A stretch of DNA of 64,000 nt, from the NCBI GenBank assembly GCA_900489925.1, contig UEHQ01000034.1, positions 1 through 64,000 on the forward strand. Direction: 5' to 3'. Shown here in pieces: positions 43,570 to 52,629 of the stretch (the stretch's first letter is position 1; the number at the start of each line of letters is the position of its first letter). Position numbers and translations under genes: made by a program. The notes under the pieces are model-generated. The model was not told where the DNA came from and searched no databases. It saw only the letters and a list, made by a program, of their open reading frames with translations. Source of the stretch: Hyphomicrobiales bacterium. Lineage in GTDB: Bacteria; Pseudomonadota; Alphaproteobacteria; Rhizobiales; Rhizobiaceae.

Positions 43570-46035
43570 TCATGCGTTGTCTCCCTCGGTCGAGGTTCGT
43601 GCGGAAGTCACCGCTTTTCCCTTCGCGCCCCATCTCCAGCCACTGATCTCGGGCATGTCGTCGCCATGCTTCTCGATATACTGCCTGTGTTCGATCAGCT
43701 TCTCGTGAATGGCTTGCTTGAAGTAGGCGGCGCGAGCACCGAGCTGCGGCAGCCGGTCGATCACGTCCTCCACCAGATGGAAGCGGTCCATCTCGTTCAG
43801 CACAACCATGTCGAAGGGCGTCGTCGTCGTTCCTTCTTCCTTGTAGCCCCGGACGTGCATGTTGTCATGGTTCGTGCGGCGGTAGGTGAGCCGATGGATC
43901 AGCCAGGGATAGCCGTGGAAGGCGAAGATGATCGGCTTGTCCTTGGTGAACAATGCATCGAAATCAGCGTCCGAAAGGCCATGTGGATGTTCTTTTGTCG
44001 GCTGCAGTTTCATCAGGTTGACCACGTTGATGACGCGAACCTTCAGTTCCGGCAGATGCTCCCGGATCAACTCGACTGCGGCCAATGTCTCCAGCGTCGG
44101 GACGTCACCACAGCATGCCATCACAACGTCGGGCTCGCTTCCTCTGTCGTTGCTGGCCCACTCCCAGATGCCGATGCCTTCGCTGCAATGCTTGATGGCT
44201 TGATCCATCGTCAGCCATTGCGGTGCAGGCTGCTTGCCGGCGACAACCACGTTGACGTAGTTGCGGCTGCGCAGGCAGTGATCGGTGACCGACAGAAGCG
44301 TATTGGCATCCGGCGGTAGATAGATGCGGACGACATCTGCCTTCTTGTTGGCCACGTGGTCGAGGAAGCCCGGGTCCTGGTGGCTGAAACCATTGTGGTC
44401 CTGGCGCCAGACGTGGGAACTCAGGAAGTAGTTCAGCGATGGGATCGGCCGGCGCCACGGGATTTCATTGCACACCTTCAGCCATTTGGCATGCTGGTTG
44501 AACATCGAGTCGATGATGTGGATGAAGGCCTCGTAGCACGAAAAGAAGCCGTGACGACCGGTAAGCAGGTACCCTTCCAACCATCCCTGGCATTGATGCT
44601 CGCTCAGCACCTCCATGACCCTGCCGTCGGGTGAAAGATGATCGTCCTCGGGGTAGATCTCCGCCATGTAGCAGCGGTTGGTGACTTCCAGCACATCTTG
44701 CCAACGGTTGGAGTTGTTTTCGTCGGGGCTGAACAGGCGGAAGTTCTGGCTCGCCATATTCAGTTTCATGACATCCCGGAGGAATTTTCCCATCACCCGC
44801 GCCGACTCTGTCATCGTCGCGCCGGGGCTCGCGACTGGGACTGCATAATCTTCAAAATCGGGCATCTTGAGATCCCGCAACAGGAGCCCGCCGTTGGTGT
44901 GCGGGTTGTCGCTCATCCGGCGGTGCCCCGCAGGCGCCAGCGCCGCCAGCTCCGGTATCAGCTTGCCATCGCCATCGAAGAGTTCTTCGGGACGATAGCT
45001 CTTCATCCATCCCTGAAGGATCTGGATGTGCTCCGGCTTGTCCATGTCACCCATAGGAACCTGATGCGCGCGCCAGTAGTCTTCGCACTTCTTGCCATCG
45101 ATCTCCGGCGGGCATGTCCAGCCCTTCGGTGTGCGGAAAATGATCATCGGCCAGTTGGGGCGCTTCAGGTTCCCGTTGGTGCGGGCATCCGCCCAGATGC
45201 TCTTGATTTCCTTGACGGCGGTATCCATCACCCCGGCGAGCTGCTGGTGAACGCTGTCGGGGTCGGAGCCTTCGACGAAGTAGGGCTTATAGCCCATGCC
45301 CTCGAAGAATTTCCTGAGCTCGTCCTCGGGAATGCGAGCGAGGAAGCATGGATTGGCGATCTTGTAGCCGTTCAGGTGCAGAATCGGCAGCACGCACCCG
45401 TCACGGGCTGGGTTCAGGAACTTGTTGCCGTGCCAACCGGTTGCGAGCGGTCCTGTCTCGGCTTCGCCGTCGCCAACGACGCAGGCGACGATGAGATCGG
45501 GGTTGTCGAAGGCTGCTCCATAGGCATGGCTAAGAGCATAGCCCAGTTCGCCGCCCTCATGGATGCTGCCAGGTGTTTCGGGAGCGACATGGCTTGGGAT
45601 GCCGCCGGGGAAGCTGAACTGCTTGAACAGCTTCTGTAGGCCCTCGGTATCCTGGGAAACATTCGGGTAGACCTCGCTATAGGTCCCCTCGAGATAGGCG
45701 TGGGCGACCAGGGAGGGGCCGCCATGGCCCGGCCCGATCACATAGATCATGTTGAGGTCGTCGCGTTTGATCACGCGATTGAGGTGAACATAGAGCATGT
45801 TCAGGCCAGGAGACGTGCCCCAATGGCCAAGCAGCCGGGGCTTGATGTGCTCCCGCTTCAGCGGTTCCTTCAGGAGTGGATTGTCGAGAAGGTAGATCTG
45901 ACCCACGGAGAGGTAGTTCGATGCCCGCCAGTAAGCGTGCATCGCATGCAACTCCTTGGCCGAAAGCGGGCCTTTGGCCTTTGAATCTCCGTCCATGGAG
46001 GGCCGAGCATCCGTTGCCTTGGTAAGCGAAACCAT
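43570..46035 (-). CDS. xfp: Xylulose-5-phosphate/fructose-6-phosphate phosphoketolase
   Basis: 821 residues, close to the family length of about 800. Thiamine-diphosphate enzyme that splits xylulose-5-P or fructose-6-P with phosphate to acetyl-phosphate plus glyceraldehyde-3-P or erythrose-4-P. Motifs: LLGHWGTSPGLNMLYVHLNR, IGPGHGGP, TPGSIHEGGELGY and the cofactor site VGDGEAETGPLATGWHGNK. ATG 46035 has GGGAGA upstream; the longer frame to 46125 lacks a ribosome site and runs through a perfect FixK/FNR box. No acetate kinase or phosphotransacetylase gene is adjacent. Confidence 0.95.
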   Translation of the reverse strand: MVSLTKATDARPSMDGDSKAKGPLSAKELHAMHAYWRASNYLSVGQIYLLDNPLLKEPLKREHIKPRLLGHWGTSPGLNMLYVHLNRVIKRDDLNMIYVIGPGHGGPSLVAHAYLEGTYSEVYPNVSQDTEGLQKLFKQFSFPGGIPSHVAPETPGSIHEGGELGYALSHAYGAAFDNPDLIVACVVGDGEAETGPLATGWHGNKFLNPARDGCVLPILHLNGYKIANPCFLARIPEDELRKFFEGMGYKPYFVEGSDPDSVHQQLAGVMDTAVKEIKSIWADARTNGNLKRPNWPMIIFRTPKGWTCPPEIDGKKCEDYWRAHQVPMGDMDKPEHIQILQGWMKSYRPEELFDGDGKLIPELAALAPAGHRRMSDNPHTNGGLLLRDLKMPDFEDYAVPVASPGATMTESARVMGKFLRDVMKLNMASQNFRLFSPDENNSNRWQDVLEVTNRCYMAEIYPEDDHLSPDGRVMEVLSEHQCQGWLEGYLLTGRHGFFSCYEAFIHIIDSMFNQHAKWLKVCNEIPWRRPIPSLNYFLSSHVWRQDHNGFSHQDPGFLDHVANKKADVVRIYLPPDANTLLSVTDHCLRSRNYVNVVVAGKQPAPQWLTMDQAIKHCSEGIGIWEWASNDRGSEPDVVMACCGDVPTLETLAAVELIREHLPELKVRVINVVNLMKLQPTKEHPHGLSDADFDALFTKDKPIIFAFHGYPWLIHRLTYRRTNHDNMHVRGYKEEGTTTTPFDMVVLNEMDRFHLVEDVIDRLPQLGARAAYFKQAIHEKLIEHRQYIEKHGDDMPEISGWRWGAKGKAVTSARTSTEGDNA

Positions 46036-46101
46036 TTGGTGTCTCCCTGTCGAGAATCCAGATTGTTTTACGCAGTCGTAGGCGCGTTCCCAAGCCGCGC
46101 A

Positions 46102-46115
46102 TTGATGTGCATCAA
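46102..46115. promoter_or_regulatory. FixK/FNR box (anaerobox) upstream of phosphoketolase
   Basis: TTGATGTGCATCAA is a perfect TTGAT-N4-ATCAA dyad. Its centre is 73 bp before the phosphoketolase start codon, which would put it near -41.5 of a promoter with a leader of about 30 bases, the class II activating position. Confidence 0.82.
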
Positions 46116-46281
46116 CTGCAGGCACTCCTTAGAGAAGCGCGCACTGAAACCTGCTGCCAGCACCCGTCGACACAGGCGTCATCATCATCCAGCATACAAC
46201 TCCCCATATGTTTGGCAGCGTAAGATACGCGATCATACGCAAGCTGAAATAGGTCGTGCCAACCGATTGGCCATGGTGGAA

Positions 46282-47970
46282 TCAAACGCGGTTTTCCGTC
46301 CACGCCCAGCTGCCGTCCTCCCTGCAGTCGAGAACCGCAGCATAAGGATCGCGTGTGACATCCGTTTCGCTGGCGTGGACGCAGGTGATGGCCTGCTCGG
46401 AAAGCGAGTGGAGGATCTTGCGGAGTTGGTCGGCTCCCAAGGTCGCGTCGATCCGATCGAGCCAGACGAACCGCGGCGCCGCCAGAAGGATCCCGACGAA
46501 GGCCAGGAGTTGTTGCTCGCGAAGCGAAAGCAGCGCGCTCCAGTCGTGCTCTACATCAAGGCCACCCGCTTGCCCGATCACGCGATCGAGGCCGAAGTCC
46601 TGCAACAGTTCGGCAATCCGATGCTCGCTGATATCCCCCGCCTTGTCGGGAGGGACGAGAACCTGTCGCAAAGTGCCGGGTATCAGGTACGGCTGCTGGG
46701 GGAGGAAGAGGATATCGCCGGGGCCTGGGCGGACGATCCGCCCGCTGCCGTTGAGTGGGATACCGGCCGTCGCCTTGAGCAGCGCCACCGCCGTTGCCGG
46801 ATTGTCCACCGCAATGAGGATGCGTGCCCCGTCTGGCACCGATACCGACAGATCCTTCAGCAAGGGCACGTTGTCAGGAGACGACAGCAACGTCAGGTGC
46901 TCGAAGGCTAGGTGTTTTTCTTCGATTGTTATTTCGATCGCCGGCACGCCGGGGGCTTGCGATCGCTCGATAGCCTCGAGCAGCGAACTCAGGCGCGCGA
47001 CGACGGCGGCAAAGTTCGAAATCGACTGGAACTGCGTGACAATCAGCGAAAAGGCGCCGACGAGCAATGCGAAGGCCGAGGCCGACTGGGTGATGACCCC
47101 GAATGCAATATCGCCCCTCATGAACGCCGGGGCAACAATCAGCGCAGGAATGATCTGGATCAGCCAATTGTAGCCGGTGGTGAAAAAGCCGACATTACGA
47201 TTGATCGCTGTGATCTGGCGAAAGTTGGAGATGGCGTCGTCCAGCCGCTGGAGAAGGCGCGCGCTCTGTTTCTTTTCGCTCCCCGAGACCAGGATTGCCT
47301 CGGCCTTTTCCCGAACATGGATCAAGCCGGAACGGAAGCCTGCCTCCTTGTCGAGCTGGTCATAGTTCAGCCTGATGAGAGGGCGGCCAAAGGCAATCGT
47401 GAGGAACGAGCCGCAAGCGGCGTAAAGGACGGCGACGACAAACAGCAGCGGACTGATGGACCAAAGCACACCCGAGAAGGCCACGATGGTGAGCCCGCTG
47501 TTGAAGACCAGTAGGACGAAGGAAAGCGTCGTGACCGTGAAAACGCGGATGTCGTCGGCGATCCGTTGATCGGGATGAGTGAGCTGACCGGAACGATCAA
47601 GGCGATAATAGGCGGCGTCGGCAAGATAATGGTTGACCGCTCTTCGCGTCAGGAACTCCCGCCAGAGCAGGGCCAAGCGCTCCTCGGTGAACCGTGCAAA
47701 GACCGAAACGACGGTCGCGGCGGCAAAGACAGCGATGTAGAACATTGCTTGCCGGACGAATTCCGCCGATTGCCGGTCGGCAATGGCGGTCATGAAATTC
47801 CTGCCGACGTAGCTATTGGCAACGTTCAGAGCGTTGATGCCGCAAAAGAGAATGACCAGGCCGGCAAGCATCAATCGTGCTCTGCCCTTGACCTCCGAGT
47901 TCATGAAGATGCCGACCGCACGGACAAACCGAACTGCCGTTATCTTGAGGGGCGGCTTCTGCTGGTCCAT
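46282..47970 (-). CDS. SbmA/YddA-type ABC half-transporter with degenerate ATPase domain
   Basis: 562 residues. Residues 1-350 form the ABC_membrane_2-type domain with about six helices; LTHPDQRIADDIRVFT is characteristic of YddA-like proteins. Residues 370-562 align with the ATP-binding domain, but its motifs are lost: the P-loop reads AVDNPATAVALLKATAG with no GKS/T, the signature is LSLREQQLLAF instead of LSLGEQQRLAF, Walker B is VWLDRIDATLG (catalytic Glu replaced by Arg), and the H-loop is not canonical. The frame is intact, so this looks like a retained non-hydrolysing protein, not a decayed gene. It lies 246 bp upstream of phosphoketolase. The substrate is unknown. Confidence 0.83.
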   Translation of the reverse strand: MDQQKPPLKITAVRFVRAVGIFMNSEVKGRARLMLAGLVILFCGINALNVANSYVGRNFMTAIADRQSAEFVRQAMFYIAVFAAATVVSVFARFTEERLALLWREFLTRRAVNHYLADAAYYRLDRSGQLTHPDQRIADDIRVFTVTTLSFVLLVFNSGLTIVAFSGVLWSISPLLFVVAVLYAACGSFLTIAFGRPLIRLNYDQLDKEAGFRSGLIHVREKAEAILVSGSEKKQSARLLQRLDDAISNFRQITAINRNVGFFTTGYNWLIQIIPALIVAPAFMRGDIAFGVITQSASAFALLVGAFSLIVTQFQSISNFAAVVARLSSLLEAIERSQAPGVPAIEITIEEKHLAFEHLTLLSSPDNVPLLKDLSVSVPDGARILIAVDNPATAVALLKATAGIPLNGSGRIVRPGPGDILFLPQQPYLIPGTLRQVLVPPDKAGDISEHRIAELLQDFGLDRVIGQAGGLDVEHDWSALLSLREQQLLAFVGILLAAPRFVWLDRIDATLGADQLRKILHSLSEQAITCVHASETDVTRDPYAAVLDCREDGSWAWTENRV

Positions 47971-48260
47971 GACATCCCTGCGGCCTATTCAGCGGGCTGG
48001 CTGGGCCATCTTAAACAGACAGTGAGACGACCGCCAAGCCCCTCCGCGCCCTGGCTACTCGGACACAGGGCGCGGGCGCGGTGCCTGAACCGCTGAGCGT
48101 CGCTCGGTCGGTCAAAGGTTGCTCTCTGCCGCATTTAACGGCTTTTTCGGTCGCAAATTTGGTACTTATGATCCGCCCGGTTGCCAAAAAACCATAATTG
48201 CTCCACCTAGATCAAATATAAACAGATCGCCCCCAGCATTAAGAATTGGATCAAAGCTGA
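47971..48260. other. Divergent intergenic region
   Basis: About 290 bases between the ABC half-transporter (-) and the Prc protease (+). The second half is AT-richer than its surroundings and probably holds the protease promoter. No clear operator or RNA fold is seen. Confidence 0.4.
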
Positions 48261-50354
48261 ATGCGCATATCTTACGTTTTTATTGGTGCATTTCTTGCAG
48301 TCGTACAGTCCGCATATGCTGAAGTCGCCGCGCCTCCCGTCTTGGCGCCGTTGAAGCCACAAGCACAAGCCGCTCAATTGAGTGCGCAGTTTCTATCGCG
48401 TTACAGCTACAAGCCGGTTCCGATAGACGACGCCTTGTCGGCTAAGGTCATGGACAGCTACATCAAGTCCCTCGATCCGGACCGCGCGATCTTCCTGCAA
48501 GCCGACATCGACAAGTTCATGGCTGATCGCACCAAGATTGACGACGCCATTGAACGCGAAGACCTGAAGATCCCGTTTACGATCTTCAACACTTATGAAA
48601 AGCGCGTCGTTGATCGCATGACCTATGCGCGTAGCCTGCTCAAGGATGGCTTCGACTTCACTGCGCAGGAAGACTTTTCCGTTTTGCGCGACAAGGCACC
48701 GTGGCCGCAGTCCGAAGCGGAGAGCAATGAGCTTTGGCGCAAGCGCGTCAAGAACGACTGGTTGCGCCTGAAGCTCGGCGGCAAGGCCGACGCGGCCATT
48801 CGTGATACGCTCGACAAGCGTTATGCCAATACCCTCGAGCGCGCTTACAAGTACAAGAGCGACGACGTTTTCCAGTCGTTCATGGACGCCTTTACGACAT
48901 CGACCGATCCGCACACCGATTATTTCGGCGCTGCCGCGTCGGCCGATTTCAACATTTCGATGAAGCTTTCGCTGGTTGGCATTGGTGCCGTCCTGCAGGA
49001 GCGCGACGACTATACGACGATCCGTGAGCTGGTTCCTGGCGGGCCGGCACAGGCGTCCGGCAAGCTTGCGGTCGGCGACCGCATTACCGGCGTCGGTCAA
49101 GGCAAGGATGGCCCGATCAAGGAAGTGGTCGGCACGCGTCTCGATGAAGTCGTGCAAATGATACGCGGGAAGAAAGGCACCGTCGTGCGCCTCGACATCC
49201 TGCCTGCAGATGCCGGCGCGGATGCCGCCCATCGCGTCGTCAGCTTGGTGCGCGACAAGATCAGCCTCGAAAAGCAGGCTGCCAGCAAGGTCGTGCTTCC
49301 CGTGAAGGTAGGAGACGCCACGCGCAAGATCGGCGTCATTACACTGCCGGCGTTCTATGAGGACTTCGACGCCCGCCGCAAGGGAGACAAGGACTATAGA
49401 AGTGCAAGCCGCGATGTCGCCAAGCTTCTCGCTGAACTGAAGCAGGAGAATGTCGACGGCGTTCTCATCGACGTCCGCAACAATGGCGGCGGCTCATTGG
49501 ACGAGGCGATCGATCTGACCGGTCTGTTCATCGGCCATGGTCCCGTTGTTCAGCAGCGCGGCAGCGACGGCAAGGTCGCGATCAGAAGCTCTGACCTCCC
49601 GGAGCCCGTCTGGACCGGCCCGATGGGCGTCCTGATCAATCGCGGCTCGGCATCGGCCTCGGAGATCTTTGCTGCGGCAATCCAAGACTACGGCCGAGGC
49701 GTGATCATCGGCGAGCCCAGCTTCGGCAAGGGGACCGTTCAAACGGTCGTCAACCTCGACCAGATGGTTCGCAACAGCAAGCCGGAATTCGGCGAGCTGA
49801 AAGTGACGATTGCCCAGTTCTTCCGGGTCAACGGCGGGACGACGCAGCTACGCGGCGTGACGCCGGATATCAGCTTGCCGGGGCTTTCGGATCCGACCAC
49901 TTTCGGCGAAACCAGCTATGACAACGCCTTGCCGTGGGCGGAGATCAAGCCGGCGAACTACAAGCCGGACGATGCTGTCGCGAAGGAGCTTCCGACCTTG
50001 CAGAGCCAGCACGATGCGCGGGTGAAGAGTGATCCGGACTTTCAGCGTCTTCTGGAAGACGTTGCCGACCTGAAGGCGCAGCGCGAGAAGGGGGTCGTTT
50101 CCCTCAATGAAGCTGAGCGCCGCAAGGAAACGGCAGCCCGGGAAAAGCGCTTCAAGTCTCGCGCAGAGGCAAACGATGGCGAAGATCTCGGTGCGGATGA
50201 TGGCCTGCAATCAAACGAGCGCAGCCTGAGTGCCGATATTGCCATCGAGAATGCCCGCAAGAACGTCAAGGACGTGCTGCTGAACGAGGCTGCCGCTATT
50301 CTGGCCGATCAGGCGAACTTGCAGCAAGGCGCGACGAAGCCGGCGACCAAATAG
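48261..50354 (+). CDS. prc: Carboxy-terminal processing protease, long Prc/Tsp type (S41)
   Basis: 697 residues with a signal peptide (MRISYVFIGAFLAVVQSAYA). An N-terminal Tsp domain is followed by PDZ (GIGAVLQERDDYTTIRELVPGGPAQASG) near residues 235-330, then the S41 core: nucleophile serine in RGSASASEIFAAA (about residue 465) and lysine in PSFGKGTVQTV (Lys490). A C-terminal helical extension completes the roughly 690-residue Prc form known from E. coli, longer than the CtpA form of about 440 residues common in rhizobia. It cleaves periplasmic proteins at their C-termini, including murein hydrolase regulators. It faces the L,D-transpeptidase gene. Confidence 0.93.
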   Translation: MRISYVFIGAFLAVVQSAYAEVAAPPVLAPLKPQAQAAQLSAQFLSRYSYKPVPIDDALSAKVMDSYIKSLDPDRAIFLQADIDKFMADRTKIDDAIEREDLKIPFTIFNTYEKRVVDRMTYARSLLKDGFDFTAQEDFSVLRDKAPWPQSEAESNELWRKRVKNDWLRLKLGGKADAAIRDTLDKRYANTLERAYKYKSDDVFQSFMDAFTTSTDPHTDYFGAAASADFNISMKLSLVGIGAVLQERDDYTTIRELVPGGPAQASGKLAVGDRITGVGQGKDGPIKEVVGTRLDEVVQMIRGKKGTVVRLDILPADAGADAAHRVVSLVRDKISLEKQAASKVVLPVKVGDATRKIGVITLPAFYEDFDARRKGDKDYRSASRDVAKLLAELKQENVDGVLIDVRNNGGGSLDEAIDLTGLFIGHGPVVQQRGSDGKVAIRSSDLPEPVWTGPMGVLINRGSASASEIFAAAIQDYGRGVIIGEPSFGKGTVQTVVNLDQMVRNSKPEFGELKVTIAQFFRVNGGTTQLRGVTPDISLPGLSDPTTFGETSYDNALPWAEIKPANYKPDDAVAKELPTLQSQHDARVKSDPDFQRLLEDVADLKAQREKGVVSLNEAERRKETAAREKRFKSRAEANDGEDLGADDGLQSNERSLSADIAIENARKNVKDVLLNEAAAILADQANLQQGATKPATK

Positions 50355-50385
50355 CCCGGAAGCTTAGCGAAAGGCGATCATGCCC

Positions 50386-50410
50386 GATCGGCGCAAACTA
50401 TGCGCCGATC
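50386..50410. terminator. Bidirectional terminator hairpin
   Basis: GATCGGCGCA and TGCGCCGATC form a perfect 10-bp stem with loop AACTA between the Prc gene (+) and the L,D-transpeptidase (-). It overlaps the stop codon of the latter. Confidence 0.6.
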
Positions 50411-51917
50411 ACCGCGTCTGGGAGCGACTCGCCGTGGTCGTGGCCATGGCGCTCAATGTCTGCGCATCGCGGCCATAGATGTCGTCGTAGTAATGGATGA
50501 CACCGTCCGCGGTTGGCCAGGCGGTGAAATAGGAAACATAGACCGGAACCTCTTCGGGAACCGGAACGTCCTTCTTCTCACCGGCGGCAATCTCCTGATT
50601 CACGGAATCCGTCGAGGTCTTCAGGACGGCGGCAGCCATGGCACGCGGGTTTTCCAGGCGCACGCATCCGTGACTGAACATCCGGTCTTGGGAGGCGAAT
50701 TTCCCTCGCGCCGGCGTGTCATGCATGTAGATCGCGTGAGGATTGGGAAACAGGATCTTCAGCTGGCCTAGCGCATTGTCTGGACCCGGCGGCTGAACCA
50801 CAGCGATGTTCTCAAGCGGCTGGGTCCAATCCACCTTGGCCGAAGGCATGGACTTCCCGTTCACGGAGACCTTGTAGCCTTCCTTGTCCAGATAGGATGG
50901 GTCCCGCTTCAGATGCGGAAGCATTTCATTCTTGATGATCGATTGCGGAACGCCCCAATCGGGGTTGAACTCAACCGTCTTGATCGAAGCGTCGAAGAAG
51001 TTCGTCTGATGATCCTGCTGGCCGATCACCGCTTTCATCGACAGCGCCAGGGCGCCGTTTTCGGTGTAGTAGGCCATGTAGGCAGGCTGGTTGATGAAGA
51101 CATATCGGTCGGGGAACTCCTGTGGCATCCAGCGAAGTTCTTCCATGGCCACGATCACCTTGTTGATGTTGACCGAGGCATCACCGCCTTGTCCTGATGT
51201 TCGAAGCCAATGCAGCTCAGCGGCCAGCTGTGCGAACTTCGGGCTGCTGGGCATGAAATGGTCGACGGCCGAGTTCAAGTCCGGGGAGGCAGACAGCTGA
51301 GCCAGCGTGCCTCTCAGATCGACCGGCTTGCGCTTGAAATCGTAGTAGTTGGACAGCTTGTTGGGATCGACGCGGCCTCGAAAATTGTCCTGGAGGAACA
51401 TCAGGAGTTCGCTTGAGAGCGACACCTCGAATTGCGCCAGGGCCTTTGCCCGCTCGGACGAATTTTGCGGGAGAGCCGCAAAGGTTTCCGTTGCGGCGTA
51501 GTCCGCGGTGCTAAGTCCCCAGTCCTCCGCCTGCTTCAGAAGCGCCAACGCCTCACGCGCTTTTGCATTGGGACCTTTCCCGTCGACCCAGATCAGCTTG
51601 GCTTTCGGCTGGCTGTAGTAGGCTTCCAATGCGGCGGCGATGTCGCTGTCCATCGATAGAGACAGGCCCCCCATCTCGCGCAGTACTTTGGCCGGACTGG
51701 TGGCACCGCCGTCGAAGAGCGTGGAGAGCATCGAACCGTCGCCCTGGCGAGCAATGTGGACCAGACGGCGTTCCGGCGCCGGATAGCCTTGCACCCCACC
51801 GAGTTCCGCGGTCGGCGATTGAGGCTGCGGTTCAGCCCGGAGCGCGGTTTCGCTACCCGAGAAGGCCAGCATGGCGACCATGGAAGCCTTCAGGACTGAA
51901 ACGGATGCATGTCTCAT
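50409..51917 (-). CDS. Murein L,D-transpeptidase (YcbB type)
   Basis: 502 residues, exported (hydrophobic KASMVAMLAFSG with basic MRHASVSVLK before it, AxA near ALRAE). The catalytic YkuD domain is C-terminal, with HDTPARGKF and the active-site motif FSHGCVRLENP (Cys418). The N-terminal half is the YcbB-type scaffold with TADYAATETFAAL. It makes 3-3 peptidoglycan crosslinks, or anchors lipoprotein, in the periplasm; Rhizobiales rely heavily on L,D-transpeptidases. ATG 51917 has GGGG six bases upstream. Confidence 0.91.
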   Translation of the reverse strand: MRHASVSVLKASMVAMLAFSGSETALRAEPQPQSPTAELGGVQGYPAPERRLVHIARQGDGSMLSTLFDGGATSPAKVLREMGGLSLSMDSDIAAALEAYYSQPKAKLIWVDGKGPNAKAREALALLKQAEDWGLSTADYAATETFAALPQNSSERAKALAQFEVSLSSELLMFLQDNFRGRVDPNKLSNYYDFKRKPVDLRGTLAQLSASPDLNSAVDHFMPSSPKFAQLAAELHWLRTSGQGGDASVNINKVIVAMEELRWMPQEFPDRYVFINQPAYMAYYTENGALALSMKAVIGQQDHQTNFFDASIKTVEFNPDWGVPQSIIKNEMLPHLKRDPSYLDKEGYKVSVNGKSMPSAKVDWTQPLENIAVVQPPGPDNALGQLKILFPNPHAIYMHDTPARGKFASQDRMFSHGCVRLENPRAMAAAVLKTSTDSVNQEIAAGEKKDVPVPEEVPVYVSYFTAWPTADGVIHYYDDIYGRDAQTLSAMATTTASRSQTR

Positions 51918-52060
51918 TCGATACCCCAACGTCTGACGAGGAAACTGTACTGTGCCGCGCGGCGGCGTCCTTGATGCCGGTGCGCTTCTCTTTGATCTCG
52001 TTGACTACAAATGCTTTACGACATCGTAAAGGCAGATGGTTGGAAACAAGAGCATATGCA

Positions 52061-52492
52061 TCAGCGGTTGATCCGCGTTGAAAGGACGATCGAAGATAGC
52101 GTGCGTTCCACGCCATCGATCGTTCCGATCTGGTCGATCAAATCGTCCAATTGGGCGATCGAGGGGGCGGCGATGATGGCGATCAGGTCGAATGAACCGC
52201 TGACGGAGTGCAACGCCGTCACGGCCTTCACCCTTTCCAACGACGCGACCACCTGCGACAGGGCCTTTGGCGCGATCGTGATCAGGATATGGGCCCTGAT
52301 AAGACTGGATGCATACTCATCCGAAAGCCGAACGGTATAGCCCGCAATCACGCCATCCCTTTCGAGACGCTCCAGTCTGGCCTGAACGGTCGTTCGCGAT
52401 AGCGCCAGCCTCTTTGCCAGGGTCGCTACCGGCATTCTGGCGTTTTCGCTCAGCAACGAGAGCAATTGCCGATCCTTTTCCGAGACGCTCAT
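52061..52492 (-). CDS. Lrp/AsnC-family transcriptional regulator
   Basis: 143 residues. The N-terminal helix-turn-helix is MPVATLAKRLALSRTTVQARLERLERDG; the C-terminal RAM ligand domain includes VKAVTALHSVSGSFDLIAI. AAAGGATGG precedes ATG 52492. It is divergent from the lysine-dehydrogenase-like gene with a dyad between them, so it probably senses lysine or another amino acid and controls that gene. Confidence 0.92.
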   Translation of the reverse strand: MSVSEKDRQLLSLLSENARMPVATLAKRLALSRTTVQARLERLERDGVIAGYTVRLSDEYASSLIRAHILITIAPKALSQVVASLERVKAVTALHSVSGSFDLIAIIAAPSIAQLDDLIDQIGTIDGVERTLSSIVLSTRINR

Positions 52493-52518
52493 GCCATCCT
52501 TTCGAAGTGTCCAATCAA

Positions 52519-52535
52519 CTGGTCATTTAGACCAG
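52519..52535. promoter_or_regulatory. 17-bp perfect dyad between lrp-type gene and dehydrogenase
   Basis: CTGGTC-ATTTA-GACCAG is a perfect inverted repeat with an AT-rich centre, as expected for Lrp/AsnC sites, with a further GGTC at 52542. It is 26 bp from the regulator start and 95 bp before the dehydrogenase start. Confidence 0.65.
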
Positions 52536-52629
52536 AAATATAGGTCATAATGCTCATTCTGTCGCTATGTTTCGACCAAACCATGGCTACGTTTATAAAA
52601 ATCTTATATGCCTAACCAAGGGGAACTAT

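Noticed and set aside
46112..46303. A 63-codon frame upstream of phosphoketolase
   Set aside because: It has no ribosome site, overlaps the FixK/FNR region and the end of the ABC gene, and shows no recognisable protein.
46282..47970. Pseudogene of an ABC transporter
   Set aside because: The frame is intact over 562 codons, with conserved membrane segments and a conserved Q-loop, and the changes are confined to catalytic motifs.
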